Assembly (NCBI RefSeq): GCF_050947875.1
Contig: NC_134568.1
Coordinates: 202,335,729-202,399,728, forward strand
Direction: 5' to 3'
DNA length: 64,000 nucleotides
From: Dermacentor variabilis
Taxonomy: Eukaryota > Arthropoda > Arachnida > Ixodida > Ixodidae
The position numbers and the translations under genes were made by a program. Shown in pieces: positions 48,423-58,469 of the stretch. How positions within the stretch are numbered: position 1 is the stretch's first letter; every line of letters starts with the position of its first letter. Below the pieces are notes generated by a model. That model searched no databases. It was not told the DNA's origin and saw nothing but the letters and a program-made list of their open reading frames with translations.

Positions 48423-49607
48423 TCACTTAATTTGGCTCTGGTGCTTGCTTCTGTTGCCTCTCCTACAGTACCGATGCTTCCTTGCTTGTTTGTAGCTCCT
48501 GCCTCGAATCGTCCACGCCTGCACTGGTTCCTTCAGGGCTCTGGGTCCCCCCAAAAAAGCTGTTGCTTGGGGACCCATCCTGCCCCCTATCCTTTTGCCA
48601 GTGGCATCACTGTAGTGAATGCCATCCTGCACAAAAGGCCGGGAGCCGGCTCCATACACGTCCCTGTTGACCTCCATCACGCTGTAGCCGAGTCGTCGGC
48701 TCAGACTCCTAATGACCCGATTGGCCTCAACCACCCTCCTTTCTATCTGATCAGTCTGGCCTTGGACCTCTGGGTTAGTGCATATGGTCAGATGCACCCT
48801 CCCGGAGGCCTCTATAAGCTTACTCGGCCCAGTCTCAATGTGCCTCTCAAGGTCCTGGCTTCTCCCCTTAAGCACCCTTAAGCACGTCATTGAGCCCAGC
48901 ATGCATAATGACCAAGCTGTCGCCCTCCGCGCTGTCCCGTACCATTTCCCGTGCCTTGGTCATCGCTTCCGCCATGCCTTGCCCGCTTGCGCCTCCACCT
49001 GCACTCGCCTGCCCACCTTCACTCTCGCCATCACGCCTTCTTCAGCTCTCCCCACGTTGGATCCCCCTATCACCAGGACCCTTCTGCGTGCGAACCGTTC
49101 GCCGCTAGCCTGTGTCCGCTGCCCCTCTCTTCGCGCCCGCTGGCGCCCCTGTGACTGCAGCGTCGCCTCACTCGGGGCGTGCTGCGCTGCTTCGCTATAA
49201 CTACGCCGATTCACGGGCCGCGAGCTGACGACCGCTTGCTCTGCCTCCCTGCCTCCCACTTCGCCTGTAGGGTCTACCCTACTTTTTGAGTTTTTGCCAC
49301 CGGCTTGATGTCCTGACCCGACATTCTCCACTGCCCGCGCATCAAGCGCATCGAGCCGCCTTTCCAGTTCGGCGCTCCTTTCCCTCTCTTCCCCAAGCTC
49401 GGCCACGGTCCTTACTAATTGCGCGGCCTGGGCCGCCTCCACCTTTACCAAATTGTCAACTTTTGCCTGCAGTGCTACCCGCTTCTCCTGCTCCTCCCTC
49501 AGGTCTGCTTTAAGCTCTTCGAACTTAGCCGTCCAAGCCCCTTCCAGTTTTTGGACGGCTTCCCTGACACTCTCGCACGACCTGCACGTGAAGCTAGACC
49601 CCACCGC
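48423..49607 (-). pseudogene. LINE ORF1, main part: coiled coil and SGNH hydrolase domain
   Basis: The minus-strand frame starts in SSFTCRSC, the second half of a cysteine-rich finger. It runs through a heptad-like coiled coil (KFEELKADLREEQEKRVALQ) and an Arg/Ser-rich linker, then enters an SGNH/GDSL-type hydrolase domain: block I VLVIGGSNVG (near 49060), block III HAGLND (near 48895) and block V DGIHYSD (near 48620), which holds the Asp-His pair. Two frameshifts lie between blocks I and III. The second is an exact 10-bp tandem duplication (CCTTAAGCAC at 48866 and 48876). Such esterase-like domains are known in ORF1 of CR1-group LINEs and are thought to act on RNP or membranes. Confidence 0.85.
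49600..49607. repeat. Left 8-bp target duplication of hAT-like element
   Basis: CCCACCGC immediately precedes the element terminus and is repeated exactly at 55146-55153. Confidence 0.9.
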
Positions 49608-51582
49608 CAGGGGCGTAACCAGGGGGGGGGGGGGAGGGCTTATGGGGCTTCAGCCCTCCCCCGAAATTTTTTTGTGCCCATGCACCGTTGACCAAAGCAA
49701 CCCCCGGCTTCGGAAATCATTCTGGATTTTGTCTAGGATGTCTTTTTTTCACACTCGAAAAAACATTTCACAGCGAGCATTGCGAACTCGGGAGTGATTT
49801 CACGACAACGTCCATGCACCGGCAGTTACATAACACAAGCAGCCCCGTCCGAGCACAAAGTTTCAAGGGCGTCTTGATGGCGAACGGCCTCGCCGTGGCA
49901 TCTCGCGGAGGCTGCGGAATCTACAGAGCGCATGGATGTCAATTTCGAAACTTTCTGGGTATAAAGTTCTTATAAAATTTTGATGGGAAACGTACATTGG
50001 CATTTCCAAAGTTGTGCTTCCGATTTTCAATTGCGGAACTTTGTTGGTTTAACGCTGTTATAAACATTTGACGCCAAAGATGTATTGACTTTTCTAAAGT
50101 CGTACAACGGAACATGCAACAAGGCAACCAAATCAAAACACTGTCCGACAAGTTGACAAAACACGCAGCGAGGTCGGATGAGAAGCGTCGTGGTGATTTA
50201 TTTGTGCCCGCCATCTCACACAAAAAAATATCAACATTTCTTTCACCTACTCCAATGTATCCATGTCAAGGCACTAAAGCCAGCAAAGGTAGCTACGTTC
50301 TTATTTATTTTTTCAACTCTGACTTTTATTCACGAGGACACATTGAGCCTCTTCAATTTTTTTTTGTTCTCGCTACCCTACCCGCGGGCTGCCAGAGCCA
50401 GCCAGAGCGCATGCGTTTTTCTCGTGTTGCCCCGACCACCGCGCGGCGCAGTACGGTGCGCGTTCGGTTTTCTCTGGTCGAGTGGATTTTTGTCTGGAAG
50501 AGTTCGTCCCTTTCTTGCTAGCAGACTAGAAAAAGGAACAATGGCCGCTCGGCGCCATCACTGTGGGGACTCGGCGGATTGCACCGCGTTCGCTTGAGAG
50601 CAGCATCTCCGGAAAGTCTTGTCTAGCCGGTGTAGAATACCGAGCAGTATGCGTGTGGTTCTCGGTGGACCAAGCGTCTCACGTTTTCTTCGATATTCCT
50701 TCGGCAGCCATATTAGGGGCGCAAAGTAGGCATTCGATTGTGGAGATACTTTCCTTTGCGTTTTTTCGTTTCGGTGCCCCCGACCCACAAAAGGAAGAAA
50801 GACATTGTTGTGGCACAGCGAATTGTCGCATGGTGAAAGTTCGATTTTGTTACTTCTTCTTTTGCGAAAAGGAAAGCGATGGGCCACGGGACGCTTCACT
50901 TGCCGTTTGCTCTTATTATATTATTGCGATAGCAATTATACGGACACTACCGATGCATTCCTGCCGTCGCCCTCATGTTTCGTATAAAGCCCAAGGGCGA
51001 TAACATCGGGACAGCGCGCCGCGTACTGCATGTGCGAGTGAAAGCGTAGGGGAGGGGGGGTGCCGTGGCATGGGCGGGCCGACGATGGTATCTGAGTCAT
51101 GTGTGCGCAAAGGAGAAAAACGGGGAGGAAGCGCGCCGCCTTCCGTCGCGCGCGATACATCGGGGGGAGTGGATGGAGTTGGGGTGGGATCTAGGATTCC
51201 GTGAATCTGTGATTGCGCAACATGTTTATTTGCCTTATTTGATGCATTATATACAGGGACTTCTTAGATACGTAGATTAATTGGAGACTTATACGTATAT
51301 TTAAATATCTTGTTGGGAGGTTTTGTGTATAAGTGCACTGAACATTGTTTCCAGTGACACTTTTCTGCCCTTTATCAAGCTCTATCTTCGAATTTGTAAT
51401 GTACGAGGGCGATCAAATGAAAGTGAGCCAATTCACCCCGCGCAATAATGGTTCGGTTCATTATCTGCGAGGCATGCGCGTATCACACAGGCACCTCTCA
51501 TTTACAAAATTGACATGCAGGGGTGAGGATAAATGTTCTTTAATGCTCTCATACACTGGGTTGAACATGGTTGCGTGACGTA

Positions 51583-52008
51583 ATGGACTCTCCAGAAGTT
51601 GAGCAGCGTGGTGTCGTGAGGTTTTTGATTGCTGAAGGTGCTTCCTAAAAAGAAATTAGTCGCCGTATGGCTGCCGTGTACCTTGAACATTGCATTTCGT
51701 TGGCCACTGTGAAGTGTTGGAGCAAACGGTTCAAAGAAGGACGTGAAAGTTGCAAAGACGATTCAAGACCGGGCCAAAGCCACCGTGCAATCAACCACAA
51801 CAAAATTGCAAAGGTTGATGAGCTGATGAGACAAGAACGGAGGATAAGCATCGATGAACCGGCCGAGTGTGTGAACATTAGTCACGGTTCCGGCCACGCC
51901 ATAATTCACGAACATCTCGGTTATCGGCTCTTGTGCGCGCAATGGATACCCAAGATTTTGAACCAACACCAAAACACGGAGAAGTTCGGCGCTACCTTGA
52001 CTCATCTG
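51583..52008 (+). pseudogene. Mariner transposase, N-terminal DNA-binding part
   Basis: From ATG at 51583 the frame reads MDSPEVEQRGVVRFLIAEGA, a TAA stop, then KEISRRMAAVYLEHCISLAT and VKCWSKRFKEGRESCKDDSR. The paired helix-turn-helix of mariner follows with RRISIDEPAECVNISHGSGH and IIHEHLGYRLLCAQW. It ends at the RTE insertion point. The internal stop makes it non-functional. Confidence 0.9.
51998..52008. repeat. Left 11-bp target duplication of the RTE insertion
   Basis: TGACTCATCTG is repeated exactly at 53140-53150, on the other side of the LINE. Confidence 0.9.
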
Positions 52009-53139
52009 TCTATCTGTCATCTGTCATCTGAATATAACCAACCCTTATATATAGCTTTCATTGATTACGAGAAAGCGTTTGATTCAGTCGAAACCTCAGC
52101 AGTCATGGAGGCATTGCGGAATCAGGGTGTAGATGAGCCATATGTAAAAATACTGGAAGATATCTATAGCGGCTCCACAGCCACCGTAGTCCTCCATAAA
52201 GCAAGCAACAAAATCCCAATAAAGAAAGGCGTCAGGCAGGGAGATACGATATCTCCAATGCTATTCACAGCGTGTTTACAGGAGGTATTCAGAGACCTGG
52301 ATTGGGAAGAATTGGGGATAAAAGTTAATGGAGAATACCTTAGTAACTTGCGATTCGCTGATGATATTGCCTTGCTTAGTAACTCAGGGGACCAATTGTA
52401 ATGCATGCTCACTGACCTGGAGAGGCAAAGCAGAAGAGTGGGTCTAAAAATTAATCTGCAGAAAACTAAAGTAATGCTTAACAGTCTCGGGAGAGAACAG
52501 CAATTTACAATAGGCAGCGAGGCACTGGAAGTCGTAAGGGAATACATCTACTTAGGGCAGGTAGTGACGGCGGATCCGGATCATGAGACGGAAATAATCA
52601 GAAGAATAAGAATGGGCTGGGTTGCATTTGGCAGGCATTCCCAAATCATGAACAGCAGGTTGCCATTATCCCTCAAGAGAAAAGTATATACTAATAGCTG
52701 TGTCTTACCAGTACTCACCTACGGGGCAGAAACCTGGAGGCTTACGAAAAGGGTTCTACTTAAATTGAGGACGACGCAACGAGCTATGGAAAGAAGAATG
52801 ATAGGTGTAACGTTAAGGGATAAGAAAAGAGCAGATTGGGTGAGGGAACAAACGCGAGTTAATGACATCTTAGTTGAAATCAAGAAAAAGAAATGGGCAT
52901 GGGCAGGACATGTAATGAGGAGGGAAGATAACGGATGGTCATTAAGGGTTACGGACTGGATCCCAAGGGAAGGGAAGCGTAGCAGGGGGCGGCAGAAAGT
53001 TAGGTGGGCGGATGAGATTAAGAAGTTTGCAGGGACGGCATGGCCACAATTAGTACATGACCGGTGTTGTTGGAGAAGTATGGGAGAGGCCTTTGCCCTG
53101 CAGTGGGCGTAACCAGGCTGATGATGATGATGATGATGA
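52009..53139 (+). pseudogene. RTE-type LINE copy D: reverse transcriptase to 3' end, youngest
   Basis: The plus-strand frame contains the RT motif A segment AFIDYEKAFDSVE, motif B VRQGDTISPMLFTACLQEV, and the catalytic LRFADDIALLS (an FADD variant of YxDD). After a single TAA at 52399 it continues in the same frame: VGLKINLQKTKVMLNS, LPVLTYGAETWRL, KKWAWAGHVMRRED and RWADEIKKFAG, ending at 53112. A (TGA)n tail at 53118-53139 is typical of RTE 3' ends. It is 5'-truncated and flanked by 11-bp duplications. One stop in 1.1 kb points to a recent insertion. Confidence 0.93.
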
Positions 53140-53830
53140 TGACTCATCTGATCCGGCATTAAAATGAGGGGGACAACTTATCTCCACTTGTGATCGGGGA
53201 CGAACCATGGTGCCAGTACTACGAACCTGAAACACGACGCCAAAGCTTACAGTAGAAACATTCGGATTCACCCCCCCCCCCCCCTCAAGAAAGCAAAGGC
53301 CGTCATTTCCGCGGGAAAGGTGTTGACTTTTTTTTTTTCGATCGTCAGGGGCCATTACTGATAGAATTTGCTAAATCTTGAGAGACTATCAATTCTTTCC
53401 TATATTGTGAAACGCGGGATCGGATACGTGTCTCAATCAAGAAGAAACGACTTGGAAAATTGACGCATGGGGTAAACTTGTTCCACGACAATGCCCGTCA
53501 GCACGTCACTGATGTGGTTAATATAAAACTGACGAAGTTCAAGTGGGAAACGCTGCAATATCCGTTATACAGCTCAGATTAGTCGCCTTGCGACTTCCAC
53601 ATTTTGGGGCAACTGAAAAAAAAGAACAGCTCAAGGCAACCAGATTCTTGTCGGACGATGACGTGAAATAGTCAGTTGCAGACTTTTTGGAGCAGCAACC
53701 CAAGGAGTTTTCTGAGACGGGAATCACGCGACTCGTTGGCAATGGGACAAATGTCTGATTGCTCATGGAGACTACCTTTAAATAAAGTACTTCGTTTGTC
53801 ATATATTCGCATTGGATCACTTTCATCTGT
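53140..53830 (+). pseudogene. Mariner transposase, catalytic part
   Basis: Beyond the insertion the frames read VIGDEPWCQYYEPETRRQSL (first catalytic Asp), then ISAGKVLTFFFDRQGPL, LFHDNARQHVTDVV (second Asp), YPLYSSD-stop-SPCDFHILG (third Asp) and LVGQWDKCLIAHGDYL. The spacing between the last two Asp residues is 34, the D,D34D signature of mariner. A stop inside the YSPD block, another after DDDVK and a C-run frameshift near 53275 inactivate it. Confidence 0.9.
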
Positions 53831-53840
53831 CTCGCCCTCG

Positions 53841-54358
53841 TATATATTGCAGAACTGCTTTTTATACGTGCTCTCTGTTGCGACTATAGTTTCGGTGCAA
53901 TTACTTAGGACACAGGACGGGTGACAGCTGCTTCTGCGTAATGCATTGGAGCAAATGAGAGCGTCATTGAGATTTTTCACTGGCCGTTCCATGTATGCAA
54001 GAATGTAAACAACGTTATTGAATGACAAAGTTTCATTAACATATTTATCCTCAACTTGTTCATTTATTGACCATTACATTTTTCATATCAGCGGCATGCA
54101 ATGCTTTGTTGATTTCAAACTGATATAGTTCTAAAGTTCGTGTGATATTTTCTTTACTCATTGAATAGACAAAAACATGGAAGCATTGATATCGGTTACT
54201 TTGGGCACAATTTTTGGCACATAGGAGTATATTCTTTTATAAAAAAACTAATTATTTTATTTGTTTTGACAGTGCGTAGCGTTAAAGAATTCGTTTGCAG
54301 GATCTTTGGAAACGGCAATGCAGTTATTATTCATGTATTTGATCCCTCGACAAATTGT
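53841..54358. other. Interior of the hAT-like element, nothing coding
   Basis: AT-rich sequence between the mariner and the miniature element, without motif-bearing frames. Confidence 0.5.
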
Positions 54359-54362
54359 TTAA

Positions 54363-55072
54363 GAGGAAGCTTTAGCTCCGGCCCGACTTCAATTTGATCC
54401 ATTCAGATGCATGTAAAACGCAGAACCGCTTTTCTGAGATAACTCCTGGATCGATTACAATGAAATTTGTTGCATTTGAGAGAGAAAGTTGAATTTTCAT
54501 GTCTCTTGGAAGCGTAATCTCGATTTAGGGCCTGAATTTTGTTTAAAATATTTTGAAAAATTCGAAAGTTCAATAAAATAGAAACACGATCTCAACTAAT
54601 AGGTCTGCATCAAGAACAGATATCGCCGTTCTGTAAACGGCACCTACTGTAACAGTCAAATCGGACAAATTTGATATGTCAGGTTCTATCTTACGTGAAT
54701 TGGTTACGTTGTGTACAAGAGTTATGCAAAAGCCGTATTTCTATAATACTAAACTTTTTGAGACTCATGTGTAACATATCAATTTTGTCCGCTGTAGATG
54801 CACTATTAGGTTCAATTTACAGAATTGTGATATAATTTTTTATTGTTAAGTTAGTTTTAAATTTGACAGTTTCGTTTCCTGAAAATTAGCAATTCTTGCC
54901 AATTTTTAATAAAGAATTGACAACCTAAATAAAAATTCGGAACAGACTGTCACTAGAATGTTTTTCTTTTAAATGCAACAAACCTCGTCAAATTCGGTGC
55001 AGTAGTTGCCGAGAAAAACGAATTCTCCTTATACACGTATTTAGATAGGAGCGCCAGAGCTAAAGCTTCCTC
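54363..55072. mobile_element. Inverted-repeat miniature element with TTAA/TTGA flanks
   Basis: The left end GAGGAAGCTTTAGCTCCGGC and the reverse complement of the right end GAGGAAGCTTTAGCTCTGGC match at 19 of 20 positions. The left flank is TTAA (54359-54362) and the right TTGA (55073-55076), consistent with a TTAA duplication and one change. The 710-bp interior is AT-rich and non-coding. Confidence 0.75.
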
Positions 55073-55145
55073 TTGAGGAGGCCGAACTGCAACGTGAGCC
55101 CCCCCCCCCCCCCCCCCCCGACCGAAATTTCTGGCTACGCCACTG

Positions 55146-55261
55146 CCCACCGCGTCTGCTAAACTCTGGAATTTAGTCTCGTCGAGGAAGCACCATCGCA
55201 GGCACTCGTCGCACTGCACTTGCTCCCCGTCCCCCGCGGCCTTCACGTTCTTCGGTTTCAT
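55146..55261 (-). pseudogene. LINE ORF1, N-terminal part (separated by insertion)
   Basis: From a methionine codon at 55261 the frame reads MKPKNVKAAGDGEQVQ then CDECLRWCFLDETKF and SLADAVG, and is cut at the target duplication. The C-x2-C...C cluster pairs with CRSC on the far side of the insertion to give a PHD-like finger. Joining the two flanks at the duplicated CCCACCGC keeps the frame, so the insertion hit an intact ORF here. Confidence 0.85.
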
Positions 55262-55622
55262 CGCTAGGCCTACGTCCCTAGGCCCAACGAGCAAGTTCGC
55301 CAAATCACTCGAGCAAACCCGACCTTGACCGCTATCCCAAACAAAAATAAAAATTTGCACTCCCTACCCCATGTAAGAATCCGAAGAGCTAGCTGAAAGA
55401 ATTTAATAAGCCTATCAAATAGGTCCCGCCTACCACCTAGGCCTAACGGGGAAGCCGCCAGACCTAGACAAAGCCGGTGCGTTTACTACTCTTACCAAGA
55501 ATTCAAAATTTGCGCCCCTACTCCAGGCAAAAAAAAAAAAAACTTCGAAACACTAGCTAATAAAAATAAGAGTACTTAGCTACGAACGACGTCGCTGAAG
55601 CCTCGATCACAGGAGCGTCCGC
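55262..55622 (-). other. 5' untranslated region of the CR1/L2-type LINE
   Basis: Minus-strand sequence upstream of the ORF1 start, with no long frame. It appears to end near 55622 where AATATTCG-rich repeat sequence starts. An internal promoter is expected in a LINE 5' UTR but no motif can be pinpointed. Confidence 0.55.
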
Positions 55623-55634
55623 CTGTAATACTGT

Positions 55635-55765
55635 AATATTCGTTCGAATATTCGAAGCGCTCAAATATTCCACAAGCCTATGAGAAAGCTGTAGTTTTCC
55701 AAGAAATCCATTATAACTATGGCTTCTGCAGGCGTGAGAGCCGTCTTCAAATTGCGCTTATTACG
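55635..55765. repeat. Direct repeat, first copy
   Basis: The block from AATATTCGTTCGAATATTCG to GGCGTGAGAG recurs with few changes at 56211-56335. It begins with palindromic TTCGAATATTCGAA words. Confidence 0.85.
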
Positions 55766-56177
55766 GTGCCTCTACTGGGAAATGTTGGAACTAACGTAAC
55801 CATCCCGAAGTGATTATACTAGGCTGGTTTTGTTAGCAGCGGCGCGCGATGGATTTTTTCGCCCTTTGTGGCCATTTGTTGAACTTGAGAGTGAAGGGGG
55901 GGGGGGGGCTGACAATATAGTTTCCTACAAAATTTTTGAAAGAAAGCTCGACTCAAACTTGACAATAAAAGTTTTCTCTCTCTCTCTCTCTTGTAGGAAA
56001 CTCTACGCTTGACAACGTTCTGAATGTAGCTTAGCTTGTCTTGGCTCCACATGTAGTCGAGATGTAGGCCTGATGTCAATGGCGCTGCGGCTTGCCTAAC
56101 GAAACCGAAACTCCTGATAGTACTTGAACGCAGTTTTGATATTCGTTCGCCCCGAATACTTCGAAATATCGAAAAAT

Positions 56178-56535
56178 TTAAATTCTGGTTGAAGCGAATT
56201 CGAATACTGTAATATTCGTTCGAATATTCGAAGCGCTCGAACATTCGCACAAGCCTATGATTAAGCTGTAGTTTTCCAAGAAATCCATTATAACTATGGC
56301 TTCTGCAGGCGTGAGAGTCCTCTTCAAATTGTGTAGGTGCCGAGCTTGCACCTTGCTGAAGAAGTGCTGCGATTTTAAGTCGTTTATCATCCCAAGGAGA
56401 CAGTCTACTAAGTCATCAGTGGTGAACAGGGTTGTTTCAAATCGGCACCGCACTGCACTAGCCCACTGATGGGCAGAAATACTTGCTACCAAATCCGGTT
56501 TCAGTGCAGGACAGGTCAATATCAACTATTTGAGC
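56178..56535 (-). pseudogene. Transposon-derived protein fragment (ENYS motif)
   Basis: The minus frame reads SAHQWASAVRCRFETTLFTT, LVDCLLGMINDLKSQHFFSK and LKRTLTPAEAIVIMDFLENY. I associate the last segment with a recurring invertebrate transposon-linked protein that has L...L.PGE..V..DF.ENY. The 5' and 3' parts are missing and the family name is unknown to me. The lower end lies in the second copy of the direct repeat. Confidence 0.4.
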
Positions 56536-58180
56536 GACAAATCTCCTGGGCAATTGTTGCATATACTGTTCATATAGCTCACATTCGTTTTCTCACGGAC
56601 AGTCATCTCAAGGAGGGAATCGATTGTTTGCAAAAAGCCCAGTCACTGGAGAATCAATTTTAAATGGTGGTAAATGCAAATGCGAACGGAGTGCGTTCTA
56701 GGAGCGCCGGTAAGTAAGCAGTGGCATGGCCTCAGGTAGGCGAACCTCGAAAAGCCGCACTTCATCTCTGTGTCACTTTTCTTCCATTCCTCGTGCGCTT
56801 CCTAGAGATTCATTAGCAGCAATCTTTTTTGCTTGCCTCGGACATCTTTCTTGGCTGGAAGACAGACACGTTCATGTTCATAGAATGTTATGCTTCTTGT
56901 TCTCTTGTCTAGCGGTCTACTTTGTTGCCTGAAAGCCCAAAATTCCTCCCTGTTTCCTAATTTTTATAGCAATGCGAACTTGGCTTTGAACAGACGAAGA
57001 GGAAACGAAAAACTTTATGCAATATGTACATGTAGCAGGTAGTAGCATACAAGTAGCAGTGCCGAAGAGCGCACCAGACCGACGGGGCGGCTGGTGGCAA
57101 CTCTTCCTCCTAACATTTGGCCGGCTCTGCCTTAAATCCCTTTGTCGACCCATCGTCGGCAGGAACGAGGCGAGGCGGATACTGATGTCAACCGCGTCAC
57201 CTTTCTCTACCTTCGTGGGAAAAGTCCGAGCTTCCTACCACCGGTCTCCACGGCAAGGGACAGCACTTCTGTGGAATCTTGAAGCGTGTCAGCAAATTCG
57301 TCGTGGTGCTTTGTGCCCCCGGACTCCTCAGTTCGACCCATGGAAAAGGGTCGGCAGTTTCTTGGAACTTTGAAGGTCGTCAGTAGATGTTTGAAGCCCA
57401 GCACTAGGGCAACCACTTCAGAAGAACGAGGGGGGGAGGGGGAGCTCCCGTTGCCTCGATGATAGGTACGCAGTGTGGCACAACAATTGGTGAGTGAACA
57501 CCGCGGGGCGTTTCTTCACCGAGCGCTTCGGTTTCGTTTTAACGGGAACGGGACACAACACGTCGGATGTGGCAGCATACAAATGCAAGGTAACGAAGAG
57601 TATGTAGTCGCACCTTCGTTTACTCACAAATGCCGTGCGCTAGCATAGGCAACATTCGATATGATGCGCACGCTACCGCGCTCAAATAAGCAACGCACCA
57701 TGATTCTCTGCGACAGGTCTGTAGCGATATTGTGGATACAGTCAAATTTCGCCATATTGCCAAATTCTGCAATGACGACGTTTTGAGCCAATCTGAGAGA
57801 CCGTAGCAGCCTTTCTTAACCAATCGGGGCTGACAAGATGGCGAATTCGACAGTATGGCGGAATTTCACAATGTCCGGAATGGCACCCTTGTAGGCAGGC
57901 TTACACAGGTCCGCTATTTCTTGAGGCAAAAGCACTGATCTGTAGAGGTCGCTAAGAACCATCTAATAAACTGGTCTCAAACATCGCCGACACCGGACCG
58001 CATCAAGTCCACATTTAGCTCATCGAGGGTCGCCCCGCTAGGCGTGCAGCGCCCTTAACTGCCACCCCCCTCCTTTCGCAGTGCTTGCCTACAACTACAG
58101 GTAAATTCTTGCCACACAGTGAGCACATGGGAGAGGGAGCCACGGTCGACACTGCGTGCCGATGGGTCAGTGTAGGTGTA
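56536..58180. other. Spacer, no gene recognised
   Basis: Open frames at 57017-57373 and 57207-57416 show no domain. No terminal repeats were assigned. Confidence 0.4.
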
Positions 58181-58184
58181 AAAC

Positions 58185-58268
58185 GATTCAAGAAAACGCC
58201 GTGCAGACTAGTTTCGAATTGCGGACCTACAGATTTGGAATCGGGAATGTTACCTCTTGACTACTCCA
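58185..58268 (-). mobile_element. tRNA-like SINE head, possible
   Basis: The minus strand has GTAGTCAAGAGGTAAC (A-box-like) and CGCAATTCGAAACTAG (B-box-like) at tRNA spacing. It resembles the SINE head at 28085-28165. No proper cloverleaf was found. Confidence 0.4.
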
Positions 58269-58469
58269 TCTTTTTTTTTCTTCATTGCATGAAAATATGA
58301 GTAATGTCATTCGAAAATCGTTACATTTAGGTACACACGAAAAACAAATGCACGCATGCATTGCAGTTCAATATTAGTTCAAAATTTGAATGTGTAGAAT
58401 GTGTATAACGCCAGCACCGAAAACATCTTTTGGTAAGCTGCACACTTCCACCCTGCCAGTTAAAGCATA

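Larger units (their letters stand above)
51404..53840 (+). mobile_element. Mariner element with TA duplications, interrupted by an RTE LINE
   Basis: The inverted repeats are CGAGGGCGATCAAATGAAAG at the left and, in reverse complement, CGAGGGCGAGACAGATGAAA at the right, with one small indel. TA dinucleotides lie at 51402-51403 and 53841-53842. Without the inserted LINE it is about 1.3 kb, the usual mariner size. The transposase lies on the same strand and is split and mutated. Confidence 0.93.
49608..55145. mobile_element. hAT-like DNA element, 5538 bp including nested insertions
   Basis: The left end is CAGGGGCGTAACCAG and the right end, reverse complemented, is CAGTGGCGTAGCCAG: 15-bp inverted repeats with two mismatches, followed on both sides by G-rich subterminal tracts. 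Perfect 8-bp duplications (CCCACCGC) flank it, as expected for hAT. Removing the mariner (51404-53840) and the miniature element (54363-55072) leaves about 2.4 kb with no recognisable transposase, so it is probably non-autonomous. A second member with the same end pattern is at 62024-63502. Confidence 0.85.
45080..55622 (-). mobile_element. Near full-length CR1/L2-type LINE, split by a DNA transposon
   Basis: The minus-strand element has a 5' UTR (about 55622-55262), ORF1 (55261-55146 continued at 49607-48423), ORF2 (48404-45212), a 3' UTR and a CATC-type tail. Without the 5538-bp insertion and one copy of its 8-bp duplication it is about 5.0 kb. ORF1 with PHD-like finger and SGNH hydrolase blocks and ORF2 with APE-type endonuclease and RT are typical of the CR1/L2 group. 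Frameshifts in both ORFs indicate it is inactive. The exact clade cannot be settled without a tree. Confidence 0.85.

Noticed and set aside
48960..49604. Proline/serine-rich plus-strand proteins at 48778-49797
   Set aside because: They are antisense shadows of the GC-rich LINE ORF1 on the minus strand, which carries the real motifs.
51667..52401. Host gene encoding a helix-turn-helix plus reverse transcriptase protein
   Set aside because: The target duplication at 52008/53140 shows it is an accidental junction of two transposons.
55635..56335. LTR retrotransposon with 125-bp LTRs
   Set aside because: There is no TG...CA boundary, primer binding site, polypurine tract or gag-pol sequence between the repeats.
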